A DNA stretch of 64,000 nucleotides from Leucobacter muris (GCF_004028235.1 NZ_CP035037.1:1550001-1614000), one strand, 5' to 3'; counted from the stretch's first letter, positions 18,596 through 32,189 are shown. Notes: generated by a model not told the origin, from the letters alone. Numbers and translations: made by a program.

Positions 18596-18627
18596 CTTTA
18601 AGTCCGTCCTGTGAGGCGGGAAAGGAG
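18596..18627 (+). promoter_or_regulatory. PyrR-binding leader that sequesters the pyrR ribosome site
   Basis: The leader just before pyrR contains CCTTTAAGTCC at 18596, then GAGGC at 18613-18617 and AAAGG at 18621-18625. CCTTT can pair with AAAGG and CCG with CGG, leaving the GUCC...GAGGC loop features conserved in PyrR binding sites. AAAGGAG (18621-18627) is also the Shine-Dalgarno of pyrR, so folding, stabilised by PyrR with UMP, would hide it. This translational type is known from mycobacterial and other actinobacterial pyr operons. Assignment here is by pattern. Confidence 0.75.
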
Positions 18628-18637
18628 TGCTGGGAAC

Positions 18638-19224
18638 ATGCGTACCCTCCTCTACGCCGACGACATATCGCGGGCGCTGACCCGCATCTCCCACGAGATC
18701 GTCGAGGCGAACAAGGGCACCGGCGACCTGATCCTCGTCGGCATCCCGAGACGCGGCACCCTGCTGGCGCACCGCATCGCCGCCACCATCTCCCGCATCG
18801 AGGGAGTCGACGTGCCGGTCGGCAGTCTCGACGTCACCATGTACCGCGACGACCTCTCGCGGCAGCCCGCACGGGCTCCGCAGCCGACCGAGATGCCCGT
18901 CGCCGGCATCGACGGCGTCACCGTGGTGCTCGTCGACGACGTGCTCTACTCGGGCCGCACCGTGCGCGCCGCCCTCGACGCGCTGAACGATCACGGCCGC
19001 CCCCGCGCCGTGCGCCTCGCCGCGCTCATCGACCGCGGCCACCGCGAGCTGCCGATCCGAGCCGACTACATCGGCAAGAACCTGCCGAGCGCCAAGCACG
19101 AGCGCATCTCGCTGCGGCTGGAAGAGCTCGACGGCGTCGACGAGGTCGCCATCGGCAGCGTCGACGATCCCTCCCTCGCGCAGGCGCCGGCCCGGGTGCG
19201 TGCGACGGCTCCGGAGGCGACCGC

Positions 19225-19228
<4 letters not shown>
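18638..19228 (+). CDS. pyrR: Bifunctional pyr operon regulator / uracil phosphoribosyltransferase
   Basis: 196 residues. It binds pyr leader RNA when UMP is high and has weak UPRTase activity. The PRPP-binding motif is [21 protein letters not shown], with the PyrR-typical [13 protein letters not shown] and [20 protein letters not shown] blocks. The ATG at 18638 is 11 bases after AAAGGAG, which lies inside the predicted PyrR hairpin. A GTG at 18611 falls within the hairpin and is not favoured. The last four bases overlap the pyrB ATG. It is the first gene of the seven-gene pyr operon. Confidence 0.96.
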
Positions 19229-20176
<948 letters not shown>

Positions 20177-20184
<8 letters not shown>

Positions 20185-21559
20185 CCCCGACCTCCTGATC
20201 CGCGGCGCGCGTCTCGCCGCCGACCTCACCGAGCGCGGCGCCGATCCCCGTTCGGCGGCCTCCGTCGACCTGCGCATCTCGGGCGGCCGCATCGTCGAGC
20301 GCGGCGCCGAGCTGCAGCCCCGCGAGGGCGAGCGCGTGATCGACGCCGAGGGGCTCGTCGCCCTCACCGGCCTCGTCGACCTGCACACCCACCTGCGCGA
20401 GCCCGGCTTCGAGCAGTCCGAGACCGTGCTCACCGGCACCCGGGCCGCCGCCGCGGGCGGCTTCACGAGCGTGTTCGCGATGGCCAACACGATGCCCGTG
20501 CAGGACACGGCCGGCGTGGTCGAGCAGGTGCAGTCGCTCGGCGACGCCGCCGGTTACGCCACGGTGCGCCCCATCGGAGCGGTCACCGAAGACCTCGCGG
20601 GGGAGCGCCTCAGCGAGATCGGCGCGATGGCGCAGTCGCGCGCCGCCGTGCGCGTGTTCTCCGACGACGGCAAGTGCGTGCACGATCCGCTGCTCATGCG
20701 CCGCGCACTCGAGTACGTGAAGACCTTCGACGGCGTGATCGCGCAGCACGCGCAGGACCCGCGCCTCACCGAGGGCTCGCAGATGAACGAGGGCGCGCTC
20801 TCGAGCGAGCTCGGCCTGAAGGGCTGGCCCGCGGTCGCCGAGGAGTCGATCATCGCCCGCGACGTGCTGCTCGCCGAGCACATCGGCGCGCGCCTGCACA
20901 TCTGCCACCTCTCGACGGCCGGCTCGGTCGAGGTGGTGCGCTGGGCGAAGGCCCGCGGCGTGCAGGTCACCGCGGAGGTCACCCCGCACCACCTCATCCT
21001 CACCGAGGAGCTGGTGCGCAGCTACGACCCCCGCTACAAGGTGAACCCGCCGCTGCGCCGCGAGGAAGACGTGCGCGCGCTGCGCCGCGCAGTGGCGGAG
21101 GGAGTCATCGACATCATCGCGACCGACCACGCGCCGCACCCCGTCGAGGCGAAGGAGTGCGAGTGGGACGTCGCCGCCTTCGGCATGGTCGGCCTCGAGT
21201 CGGCGCTGCCGATCGCGCTGCTCACCCTCGTGAACGAGGGCCACACCAGCTGGGCCGAGCTCGAGACCCTGCTCTCGCAGAAGCCGGCCGAGATCGGCAG
21301 GCTCGAGGGGCACCCCGCCGCCCTCGCCGAGGGTGAGAGCGCCGACCTCGTGCTCGTCGACCCGGGCGGCGCGAGCGAGTTCGACCTCGCCAGGCTGCGA
21401 GGCCTCAGCGTCAACTCGCCCTATCTCGGGATGGAGCTGCCCGGTCGAGTGGCCTACACGGTGCGCCGCGGCTACCTGACGCTCGACGGGGGAGCACTCG
21501 TCGAGACCGCCACCGTGGCGGCCGCCGCCGCGACCGCAGCGCTGGAGGGGGCCCGATGA
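20177..21559 (+). CDS. pyrC: Dihydroorotase
   Basis: 460 residues, the class I (PyrC2/AllB-like) length. Cyclises carbamoyl aspartate to dihydroorotate. The metal-binding [15 protein letters not shown] motif comes near residue 69, then [12 protein letters not shown], and the [13 protein letters not shown] motif with the catalytic Asp; a Lys-equivalent bridging region and an NTMPV stretch also fit. An N-terminal and C-terminal beta domain flank the barrel. ATG 20177 lies within the pyrB tail. Its stop overlaps the start of the following small membrane gene. Confidence 0.96.
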
Positions 21560-22131
21560 GCGCCTACTCGATCGCGCTGCTCTTCGGCGCGGTGGGCGTG
21601 CTCGTGCTCGTCGGCATGTGGTGCTCCTGGCGCGCGCGCCTGAAGCGCGACGCGGCCGCAGCGGCGTCGTCCGACGAGCCCGGCGGCGAGATCATCGAGC
21701 GCTTCCCGCGCGCGGGTTACGTCTCCACGACCGCCGCGGGCGCCCCGCTCGAGCGCATCGCCCTGCCCGGGCTGCGCTACAAGGGCTACGCCGAGGTGAC
21801 GGTGCGCCGCGACGGCGTCACCATCCAGGTCACCGGAGAGCGCCCCGTGCACATCGCCGCCGACCGGGTGCTGGGCACCGGCGACGCCGGCGTTCGCATC
21901 GGCAAGGCCGTCGAGCGGGGAGGCCTCTCCCTGCTCGCCTGGCGCGCCGACGAGACCCACGGAGACAGCGAGGCCGGCGGCGAGAGCCGCACCCTCGAAT
22001 CGAGCTTCCGCTTCGCGGACCCCGCCGAGCAGCGGCGCTTCGCAGAGGCGATCGAGCAGATCCTGACCCCCGCCATGTGCGGGGCGCCGGGACAGACGGA
22101 CACAGACGGAACGACGCAGGAGGACGCGTGA
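21556..22131 (+). CDS. Membrane-anchored PH-like protein between pyrC and carA
   Basis: 191 residues. One N-terminal transmembrane segment (about 4-25, IALLFGAVGVLVLVGMWCSW) is followed by a basic patch, then a cytosolic domain with LRYKGYAEVTVRRDGVTIQVTGERPVHIAADRV that looks like a PH-type beta barrel. The position between pyrC and carA is conserved in actinobacteria: the Mycobacterium tuberculosis counterpart, annotated only as a membrane or export protein, lies at the same place. Start and stop overlap both neighbours, so it is translated with the pyr genes. The function is not known; a membrane-localising role for the pathway is speculation. Confidence 0.8.
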   Translation: MSAYSIALLFGAVGVLVLVGMWCSWRARLKRDAAAAASSDEPGGEIIERFPRAGYVSTTAAGAPLERIALPGLRYKGYAEVTVRRDGVTIQVTGERPVHIAADRVLGTGDAGVRIGKAVERGGLSLLAWRADETHGDSEAGGESRTLESSFRFADPAEQRRFAEAIEQILTPAMCGAPGQTDTDGTTQEDA

Positions 22132-23372
22132 CCACGAACACAGGTGAAGAGGTGTCGACCCCCGAGTCGACGACGAGCGGCGTCACGGCGCCGCCCGCGG
22201 CCGCGGTGCCCGAGGGCGGCGCCGTGCTGGTGCTCGAGGACGGCTCCCGCTACGACGGGCGCGCCTACGGCGCGACCGGTCGCACGCTCGGCGAGGTCGT
22301 GTTCTCGACCGGCATGACCGGCTACCAGGAGACGCTGACCGATCCCTCCTACGCGGGCCAGATCGTGCTCATGACCGCGCCCCACATCGGCAACACCGGC
22401 GCCAACGACACCGACATGGAGTCGCGCAAGATCTGGGTGTCCGGCTTCGTGGTGCGCGATCCCGCACGCCGCGTCTCGAACTTCCGCGCGCAGCGCTCGC
22501 TCGACGAGGACCTCGTCGACGACGGCGTCGTCGGCATCTCGGGCGTGGACACCCGGGCCATCACCCGCCGCATCCGCTCGGCCGGCGCCATGCGCGCGGG
22601 CATCTTCTCGGGCGCCGACCTCGAGCTCTCGGCCGACGAACAGCTCTCGCTCGTGCGCGAGCAGGCCGGCATGGCGGGCAAGAACCTCTCCGAGCAGGTC
22701 ACCACGCCCGAGCGCTACGACGTGCCGGCCGCCGACGGCGCCGAGCGCATCGGCTCGATCGCGGTGCTCGACCTCGGCATCAAGCGCGCCACCGTGCAGT
22801 ACCTCTCCGAGCACGGCTTCGACGTGATCGTGCTGCCGGCCTCCACCTCGCTCGACGAGATCCGGGCCATCGCCCCCGACGCGCTGTTCTACTCGAACGG
22901 TCCCGGCGATCCCGCGGCATCCGACCAGCAGGTCGTGCTGCTGCGGGAGCTGCTGCGCGACGGCGTGCCCTACTTCGGCATCTGCTTCGGCAATCAGCTG
23001 CTCGGCCGCGCCCTCGGCTTCGGCACCTACAAGCTGCCCTTCGGCCACCGCGGCATCAACCAGCCCGTGCTCGACAAGCGCACCGGCCGCGTCGAGATCA
23101 CCGCCCAGAACCACGGCTTCGCCGTCGACGCGCCCATCGAGGGCGAGCTCGACGCTCCCGAGGGCTTCGGGCGCGTGCAGGTGAGCCACTACAGCCTCAA
23201 CGACCAGGTGGTGGAGGGGCTCGAGTGCCTCGACATCCCCGCCTTCTCGGTGCAGTACCACCCCGAGGCCGCCGCCGGTCCGCACGACGCCTTCTACCTC
23301 TTCGATCGATTCCGCCAGCTGGTCAAGGATCGGGCCTCGGCAGGCTCGGCCAGCGCAGAAGGAGCCAACTAA
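22128..23372 (+). CDS. carA: Carbamoyl-phosphate synthase small subunit (glutaminase)
   Basis: 414 residues. Hydrolyses glutamine and supplies ammonia to CarB. The N-terminal CPSase-small domain shows GEVVFSTGMTGYQETLTDPSYAGQ and GISGVDTRAITR. The C-terminal class I glutaminase has the nucleophile Cys in PYFGICFGNQLLGRALG and the His/Glu pair in SVQYHPEAAAGP. The GTG start at 22128 overlaps the previous stop. About 28 Thr/Ser/Ala/Pro residues precede the conserved part, slightly longer than usual. carB begins 3 bases after the stop. Confidence 0.96.
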   Translation: MTTNTGEEVSTPESTTSGVTAPPAAAVPEGGAVLVLEDGSRYDGRAYGATGRTLGEVVFSTGMTGYQETLTDPSYAGQIVLMTAPHIGNTGANDTDMESRKIWVSGFVVRDPARRVSNFRAQRSLDEDLVDDGVVGISGVDTRAITRRIRSAGAMRAGIFSGADLELSADEQLSLVREQAGMAGKNLSEQVTTPERYDVPAADGAERIGSIAVLDLGIKRATVQYLSEHGFDVIVLPASTSLDEIRAIAPDALFYSNGPGDPAASDQQVVLLRELLRDGVPYFGICFGNQLLGRALGFGTYKLPFGHRGINQPVLDKRTGRVEITAQNHGFAVDAPIEGELDAPEGFGRVQVSHYSLNDQVVEGLECLDIPAFSVQYHPEAAAGPHDAFYLFDRFRQLVKDRASAGSASAEGAN

Positions 23373-23375
23373 GCC

Positions 23376-26689
<3,314 letters not shown>

Positions 26690-26693
<4 letters not shown>

Positions 26694-27559
26694 GCGCGCG
26701 CTCCTTCGGGGGCCGGCTCGCGGCGGAGTTCGCCGCGGGCCGGCACCTCTGCGCGGGGATCGATCCCCACGCACCGCTGCTCGCCGACTGGGGTCTCGGG
26801 GACGACGCCGCCGGCGCCGAGCGGATGGGGCGCGAAGTCGTCGCGGCCGCCGCCGGCGTGGCCGCGTGCGTGAAGCCGCAGGTGGCGTTCTTCGAACGCT
26901 TCGGCTCGGCGGGCTATGCCGCGCTCGAGCGCGTGCTCGCCGACGCCCGGGAGGCGGGGCTGCTCGTGGTCGCCGACGTGAAGCGCGGCGACATCGGCTC
27001 CAGCTTCGGGGCCTACGCCGACGCCTGGCTGGCACCCGGATCCCCGCTCGAGGCCGACGCGATGACGGCCGTCGCCTACCAGGGCTTCGAGAGCCTCGTC
27101 GGGGCGTTCGCGCACGTGCGCGACCACGGCAAGGGCCTCTTCGTGCTCGCCGCGACCTCGAACCCCGAGGCCCGCGAGGTGCAGCGGGCGGCCCGTGACG
27201 ACGGCCGCAGCGTCGCCCGCGCGATGGTGGAGGACGCCGAGGCGTTCAACGCCGAGGCCGCCGCGGGCTCGGGCGTCGGTTCCGTCGGCGTCGTGCTGGG
27301 CGCGACGCTCGACCTCGCCGACTTCGGCATCGACGTCGCGAAGCCCGCTGTGCGCCCCGCGCTGCCGGTGCTCGCGCCCGGCTTCGGCCACCAGGGGGCG
27401 CGCATCGAACAGGCGGCGCAGATCTTCGGCGGCATCGGCCACGCGCTGCTCGCGAACGAGTCTCGCAGCATCCTCGCCGGGGGAGCGGTCGGCCTCGCCG
27501 ATCGTGTGCGCGGGCGCGCCGACGCGATCGCCTCCGCCCTCGCCGCCTCGCGAGCCTAG
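26690..27559 (+). CDS. pyrF: Orotidine 5'-phosphate decarboxylase (type 2)
   Basis: 289 residues, the longer type 2 form found in actinobacteria. Decarboxylates OMP to [19 protein letters not shown] forms the first phosphate/substrate strand, the catalytic Asp-Lys-Asp array is in [13 protein letters not shown], and the C-terminal APGFGHQGA loop binds phosphate. The ATG at 26690 overlaps the carB stop. It is the last gene of the pyr operon; the gap to the next gene is 189 bases. The pyrD and pyrE genes are not in the window. Confidence 0.96.
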
Positions 27560-27748
27560 GTTCCCGGGCCGCGCCTCGTGGGCCGCATCGCAGCGGACGG
27601 CCGGGCGCCTCGCCCGGAGCGGCGGCGGGGCTCGTCCGGTGCCGAGTCGACGACGGCGGCGCGCGCGGCGCTCCGAACCGGCCCGCGCGGGAGACGAGGG
27701 CTCGCGAGACATACCCTAGGCTTGGAACGGGGAGAGGGAAACAGGACG

Positions 27749-28657
27749 ATGAGCACGAATGGGAACCCGCAGAAGCGGGCGATGCCCGAGGTCGACCGGG
27801 TTGCGGCGAACCGTGCCGCGATCGCGGCGCGGCGCGCGCGCGCCGAGCTGAAGCGCAAGCTGCGCAGCGGCGAGGTGTCGCCGTTGCGCGTGCTCGAGCA
27901 ATCGCGAGCCCCGGGCAGCACGGAGGCGTCGCTGCGCATCACCGACTTCCTCCTCTCGTTCCCCGCGATCGGCGCCGTGAAGGCCGACCGCGTACGCGAA
28001 GACCTCGGCATCTCCGAGCGCAAACGCCTCGGCGGGCTCGGCGCGCTGCAGCGCGAGCGCCTGGAAGCCTTCGTGCGCGAACGCACGGGCGCGTCCTCCG
28101 AGCGCCCGCCCCTCACCGTGCTCGCGGGCCCCACCGCGGTCGGCAAGGGCACAGTGGCCGCCTACATCCGAGAGCACTACCCCGAGGTGCGGCTCTCGGT
28201 CTCGGCCACCACGCGTGCCCCCCGCCCCGGCGAGGAGCACGGCCGCCACTACTTCTTCGTCGACGACGAGGGCTTCGACCGCATGCTCGCCACCGACGAC
28301 CTGCTCGAGTGGGCCACCGTGCATAACCAGCACCGCTACGGCACGCCGCGGGGGCCGGTACTCGAGGCCGCCGCCCGCGACGAACTCATGCTGCTCGAGA
28401 TCGACCTGCAGGGAGCCCGACAGGTGCGGGCCAGCATGCCCGAGGCCCGCCTCGTGTTCCTCGCGCCGCCGAGCTGGGACGAGCTCGTGCAGCGGCTCGT
28501 GGGCCGGGGCACCGAGGACGCCGAGGAGCGCGCCCGCAGGCTCGAGACCGCGAAGGTCGAGCTGGCCTCGGCCGAGGAGTTCGACGAGATCATCGTGAAC
28601 GACGAAGTGCCACGGGCCGCCGCCAGGCTGGTCGAGCTCATGCGCGGCGGTGCCTGA
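27749..28657 (+). CDS. gmk: Actinobacterial IHF domain fused to guanylate kinase
   Basis: 302 residues against about 200 for a normal Gmk. Residues 14-108 match the actinobacterial integration host factor (mIHF): an [23 protein letters not shown] helix, then [31 protein letters not shown], the helix-two-turn-helix DNA-binding part. Residues 122-300 are guanylate kinase with P-loop [10 protein letters not shown] (127-135), the GMP-binding [22 protein letters not shown], and the [13 protein letters not shown] lid strand. In streptomycetes and mycobacteria the two are separate neighbouring genes. ATG 27749 follows GGGGAGAGGG. The enzyme phosphorylates GMP to GDP, and the IHF part may bind DNA. 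Confidence 0.93.
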   Translation: MSTNGNPQKRAMPEVDRVAANRAAIAARRARAELKRKLRSGEVSPLRVLEQSRAPGSTEASLRITDFLLSFPAIGAVKADRVREDLGISERKRLGGLGALQRERLEAFVRERTGASSERPPLTVLAGPTAVGKGTVAAYIREHYPEVRLSVSATTRAPRPGEEHGRHYFFVDDEGFDRMLATDDLLEWATVHNQHRYGTPRGPVLEAAARDELMLLEIDLQGARQVRASMPEARLVFLAPPSWDELVQRLVGRGTEDAEERARRLETAKVELASAEEFDEIIVNDEVPRAAARLVELMRGGA

Positions 28658-28659
28658 CG

Positions 28660-29661
28660 GTGCTGGCGTCGGTCCTGCCGATGGAGGGGCTCGGCGAGGT
28701 CGCCTCGCTCGATCCCAGGCAGTTCCTGGGGACTCCGCTCGCCCTGCTGGGGGCCGCCCTGCTGGCCTTCGGGGCGCAGTACCAGTCGCGGGGCCTCAAC
28801 AAGGTCGAGCGCATCGTGGGCGCGAGCGCGGGCTCCGGCCTCTCGCTTCGGCACGTGCTGGGGCTGCTGCGGCGCCCGTCATGGGTGAGCGGCACGCTGC
28901 TGCTCGGCCTCGCGGTGGCGTTCCAGATCGGATCGCTCGCCCTCTCGCCGATCATCATCGTGCAGCCCATCGGCGTGGTCGGGCTCGTGATCACGTCGAT
29001 CCTCAACTCGCGCTTGAGCGGCGTGCGGCTCGACACTCGCGTGCGCATCTCGATCGGCCTTGCGGTGCTCGGGATCGTGGCCTTCGTCAGCATCGCGGCG
29101 TTCACCGCCACCGATCGCCCGGTGACCGATGCGAAGCTCACCACGATCCTCATCACCTTCGCGGTCGTGCTCGTGCTCGCCCTGATCGCCTTCGTGCTGC
29201 TGCGGCACCACCGGGTCGCGCTGCTCTACATCGTGGGCGCCGGCGTGCTGTACGGCTTCGTCGCGACGTTCGCGAAGGCGGTGATCGGCCGTCTGCAGCA
29301 GGGCGAGTTCGAGACCCTCACCTGGCTCTGCGTCGCGGCCCTCGTGGTGGGCGCCCTGCTGGGCATGGTGTTCGTGCAGAACGCCTACTCGTCCGGCCCG
29401 CCCGATCTCGTGGTGGCGGGGCTGACGGTGATCGATCCGATCGTCGCGGTGCTCATCGGCATCATCGTGCTGAACGAGGCGGCGAACGCCCCGGGGTGGG
29501 CGGTGTTCGCGTTCATCGCCTCCGGCGCCCTCGCGGTGGTCGGAGTGATCGGCCTCGCGAAGTTCCACCCGCAGACCGGCGCCTCGGCGCTCGACGCGCC
29601 TGCCGAGGCCGCCGGGTCGGGCGCGCAGCAGCCGGGGTCCGCGGGTCCGGCGACCGACTGA
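28660..29661 (+). CDS. DMT-superfamily membrane transporter (NIPA/EamA-like)
   Basis: 333 residues with about nine hydrophobic segments, beginning TPLALLGAALLAFGAQYQSRGLNKVER and including FQIGSLALSPIIIVQPIGVVGLVITSIL, ITFAVVLVLALIAFVLL, ALLYIVGAGVLYGFVATFAKAVIG and a final IASGALAVVGVIGLAKF. The pattern (pairs of helices ending in Pro or Gly near QPIG) resembles the NIPA-type branch of the drug/metabolite transporter superfamily, some members of which carry Mg2+. The substrate here is unknown. The GTG at 28660 starts 2 bases after the gmk stop. The N-terminal 20 residues precede the first helix and could be a later start. Confidence 0.82.
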   Translation: MLASVLPMEGLGEVASLDPRQFLGTPLALLGAALLAFGAQYQSRGLNKVERIVGASAGSGLSLRHVLGLLRRPSWVSGTLLLGLAVAFQIGSLALSPIIIVQPIGVVGLVITSILNSRLSGVRLDTRVRISIGLAVLGIVAFVSIAAFTATDRPVTDAKLTTILITFAVVLVLALIAFVLLRHHRVALLYIVGAGVLYGFVATFAKAVIGRLQQGEFETLTWLCVAALVVGALLGMVFVQNAYSSGPPDLVVAGLTVIDPIVAVLIGIIVLNEAANAPGWAVFAFIASGALAVVGVIGLAKFHPQTGASALDAPAEAAGSGAQQPGSAGPATD

Positions 29662-29669
29662 GACGTCCG

Positions 29670-29689
29670 GTGCGATAAGCTTCTCGCAC
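29670..29689. promoter_or_regulatory. Inverted repeat before the response regulator gene
   Basis: GTGCGA (29670-29675) and TCGCAC (29684-29689) form perfect arms around an 8-base AT-richer spacer, 24 bases before the response regulator ATG. It could be an operator or a short terminator of the upstream transporter gene; no T-tract follows, which favours an operator. Confidence 0.4.
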
Positions 29690-29713
29690 ACGGCAGGGTG
29701 ACCGGGAGACACG

Positions 29714-30352
29714 ATGACGCAGACGCTCAGGATCGGGCTTCTCGAGGATCAACCGCTCTTCAGGGAGATGCTGCAGCATCTGCTCCGCGCGGTGCCCGGC
29801 TTCGCCGTCGTCACCGCCGCCGACTGCTCGGACGCGACGTCGAACTGGGACGCGCGCGCCCTCGACGTGGCCCTGCTCGACGTCGAGCTGCCCGACGGCA
29901 CCGGGCTCGACGTCGGCCGCGCCCTGCAGCGGTCGAACCCCGATCTCCGCGTCGTGCTGCTCTCCGCGGTCGACCGTTCGCAGATGCTGCTCGAGCTCGA
30001 CGAGCGCGAGCAGTGGAGCTACCTCTCGAAGAACTCCTCGACCTCTTCGGCGAAGCTGATCCGCGCTATTCGAGCCTGCGCCGCCGGCCGTCGCGTGATC
30101 GATCCCGACGTGGTCGGCTCGCGCCGAGTGCGGGCCGGCGGCCGCCTGGAGGGGCTGAGCAGCCGGCATCTCGAGGTGCTGCAGCTCGTCACCGAGGGGC
30201 TCACCAACCAGGCGATCGCCGAACGGCTGGGCCTCGCCCTCAGCTCGGTGAACAACCACGTGAACGCCATCTACGCCGGCCTGCAGATCGACCGCGCGCG
30301 CTTCAACCCCCGCGTGGCGGCCGCACGTCTGTACCTGGAGGAGACCGCGTGA
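29714..30352 (+). CDS. NarL/LuxR-family response regulator
   Basis: 212 residues. The receiver domain (about 5-120) has acidic residues in IGLLEDQPLF, phospho-acceptor Asp56 in LLDVELPDG, the Ser of LLSAVD and Lys in SYLSKNS. The C-terminal LuxR-type HTH (about 150-205) shows LSSRHLEVLQLVTEGLTNQAIAERLGLALSSVNNHVNAIYAGL. It probably activates or represses genes when phosphorylated by the kinase encoded next; their reading frames overlap by one base (TGATG). The signal and targets are unknown. The inverted repeat at 29670 may be its own operator. Confidence 0.92.
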   Translation: MTQTLRIGLLEDQPLFREMLQHLLRAVPGFAVVTAADCSDATSNWDARALDVALLDVELPDGTGLDVGRALQRSNPDLRVVLLSAVDRSQMLLELDEREQWSYLSKNSSTSSAKLIRAIRACAAGRRVIDPDVVGSRRVRAGGRLEGLSSRHLEVLQLVTEGLTNQAIAERLGLALSSVNNHVNAIYAGLQIDRARFNPRVAAARLYLEETA

Positions 30353-31491
30353 TGCGCGGTGCGCAGCGCGAGGCTGCGGCCGACCGGGTGTCCGATACTC
30401 GGATGCTGGTGCTCTCGGTGCTGCTGATCGGTGTCTTCTTCGCCTTCGGGGCCACGGCGCAGTCGATGCTCGTCCACGGCGTGCCCGCGCCGCGCATCGG
30501 CGGTCACGCGCTCGGGCCGGTCGCCGAGGCGAGCCTGCGCGCCTCGATCAACCTGGTGAGCGTCGCGATCATGGCGTTCGGGGCGGCGTGGACGAGGATC
30601 ATCGACCGCCCGTTCTGGAGCGCCGCGGCGCTCGCCCTGCTGATCGTCGCCACCGGCGTCGTGGCGCGGGCCGGCCTGCAGCTGCTGTTCAACGTGCACC
30701 CGGTCGCGCGCGCCGAGGAGGCGCTCCACGACGCCCTGACGGCCGTGCCGGTCGGTCTCGCGGTGCTCGGGATCTCCGTCTCGATCGTCGGGCTCAGCCG
30801 TCGGGCCCGGTGGGCGGAGCGCGACCGGCAGGCGGCTGCGATCCGTGCAGCCGAGGCGCTCGACGAGCTGCAGCAGGAGGAGATCCGGGTGCGACGCGAG
30901 GTCGCCGATACGCTGCACGGCACGCTCCAGAACCGGTTCGTGATGCTCGGGGCCGCCCTCGGCGAGGCCGGCGCGCGGCTTGAAGGCGAAACCGGGGTCG
31001 GGCCGGCCGAAGCCCGGGAACTCGCCGCCCGCCTCAAGGAGGTGCGCGCCGAGCTCGACGAGCTGCGGGAGCGAGAGCTGCGCGCACTGAGCGCCTCGCT
31101 CTACCCGGAGGCCCTCGATCGCGGCCTGCTGCCGGCCGCTCGAGCGCTCGTCGCCCGCATCCCGCCTTCGATCCCGGTGCGCATCTCAGCCGACGAGATC
31201 CCGGTGCCCGACCCGCTGGATCGCACGAGCCGGTTGCTGCTCGTGCGCGCCATCGAGGAGGGCGTCTCGAACGCGCTGCGGCACGGCGAGGCGAGCCGGC
31301 TCGAACTGCGGCTGGAAGCGCGCGACGGCCGCTTTCTCGCCGAAGTGCGCCACCTCGGCGTGGTGCCGATCGAGAACCCGGCGCTCAGCGGCCTCGCCAG
31401 ACTGAGCAACCGCATCGCCGACCGCGGTGGAGAGCTCGAACTGGAGCGGGAGGCCGACGGCGGGGCGCTGCGGGCCTGGCTTCCGGCCTGA
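30352..31491 (+). CDS. Sensor histidine kinase (HisKA_3 type) with atypical ATP-binding boxes
   Basis: 379 residues from ATG 30352; a GTG at 30349 is an alternative. The N-terminal part (about 20-150) has four hydrophobic segments, including MLVLSVLLIGVFFAFG and VGLAVLGISVSIVGLS, with short loops, so sensing is probably in the membrane. A coiled region of about 160-190 leads to the dimerisation helix with His189 in VADTLHGTLQNR. The N-box is in RAIEEGVSNALRHGEAS. The usual DxGxG/G1 box is not evident: the matching stretch is EVRHLGVVPIENPALSGLARLSNRIADRGG. It may bind ATP weakly or be divergent. Partner of the preceding regulator. Confidence 0.85.
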   Translation: MRGAQREAAADRVSDTRMLVLSVLLIGVFFAFGATAQSMLVHGVPAPRIGGHALGPVAEASLRASINLVSVAIMAFGAAWTRIIDRPFWSAAALALLIVATGVVARAGLQLLFNVHPVARAEEALHDALTAVPVGLAVLGISVSIVGLSRRARWAERDRQAAAIRAAEALDELQQEEIRVRREVADTLHGTLQNRFVMLGAALGEAGARLEGETGVGPAEARELAARLKEVRAELDELRERELRALSASLYPEALDRGLLPAARALVARIPPSIPVRISADEIPVPDPLDRTSRLLLVRAIEEGVSNALRHGEASRLELRLEARDGRFLAEVRHLGVVPIENPALSGLARLSNRIADRGGELELEREADGGALRAWLPA

Positions 31492-31526
31492 GCCGGGGCG
31501 CGGCCCGGGCGCTGCCTCGGCGAGCG

Positions 31527-32189
31527 CTACCCCCGCGGAGGCTTCGGGGCGCCGCGTCCCGGCCTGAATGCGGAGACGCTCGGCTCGTCGGCCAGCCAGA
31601 ACCGCCAGGGGAACGCCGGCCCGCCCGCCTCGCCCGCGACCCCGACCCGCGGACCGCTCGTGATCCGGCCGGAGACGGCGCCGTCCCGGGCAACCGCGAA
31701 CGGCGCCTCGAAGAGGTCGAGGCCGTCATGGGTCTCGCGGGCGATCCCGAGCGCCGCGGCCACATTGCCGGGGCCGCGAGCGAGCATGTGCTGCGGCACG
31801 GTCGCGCCGCCCCGCTTCGCGGAGCGCCGACGCTGCGCGATCTCGCCGCCCTCGACCACCTCGCCCGCACGGATCAGCACCCCCGACGCCGTGCCCTCGG
31901 GCGAGCACACCATGTTCAGCGCGAAGTGCATGCCGTAGCTGAAGTAGACGTAGGCGTGGCCGGGCGGGCCGAACATCGACGCGTTGCGCTCGGTGCGCCG
32001 ATCCTTCGAATGCGATCCCGGATCGTAGGGGCCGGGGGTGCCGACCCCGTGATAGGCCTCGACCTCCGTGATCCGGATCGTCACCGTGCCCGCGCCTCCC
32101 AGGCCGTCGTCGCCGGTCACCGAGAGCGTGGCCCCGAGCAGACGGGGCGCCACCTCGAGCGCGGGGGAGAGGAAGAGCTCACGGTCCAT
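31527..32189 (-). CDS. DNA-3-methyladenine glycosylase (AAG/MPG family)
   Basis: 220 residues. Base-excision repair enzyme that removes alkylated purines. The sequence begins LSPALEVAPRLLGATL, with the catalytic Glu in RITEVEAYHG, then DPGSHSKDRRTERNASMFGPPGHAYVYFSYGMH, which is diagnostic of the AAG fold (substrate-binding Tyr, and the YVYFSYGMHF strand), and the DNA-binding LARGPGNVAAALGI loop. The protein is complete and of normal length for bacterial members. It is convergent with the histidine kinase gene (35 bases apart) and divergent from the HdeD-like gene. The C-terminal RPGRGAPKPPRG tail is probably unstructured. Confidence 0.93.
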   Translation of the reverse strand: MDRELFLSPALEVAPRLLGATLSVTGDDGLGGAGTVTIRITEVEAYHGVGTPGPYDPGSHSKDRRTERNASMFGPPGHAYVYFSYGMHFALNMVCSPEGTASGVLIRAGEVVEGGEIAQRRRSAKRGGATVPQHMLARGPGNVAAALGIARETHDGLDLFEAPFAVARDGAVSGRITSGPRVGVAGEAGGPAFPWRFWLADEPSVSAFRPGRGAPKPPRG

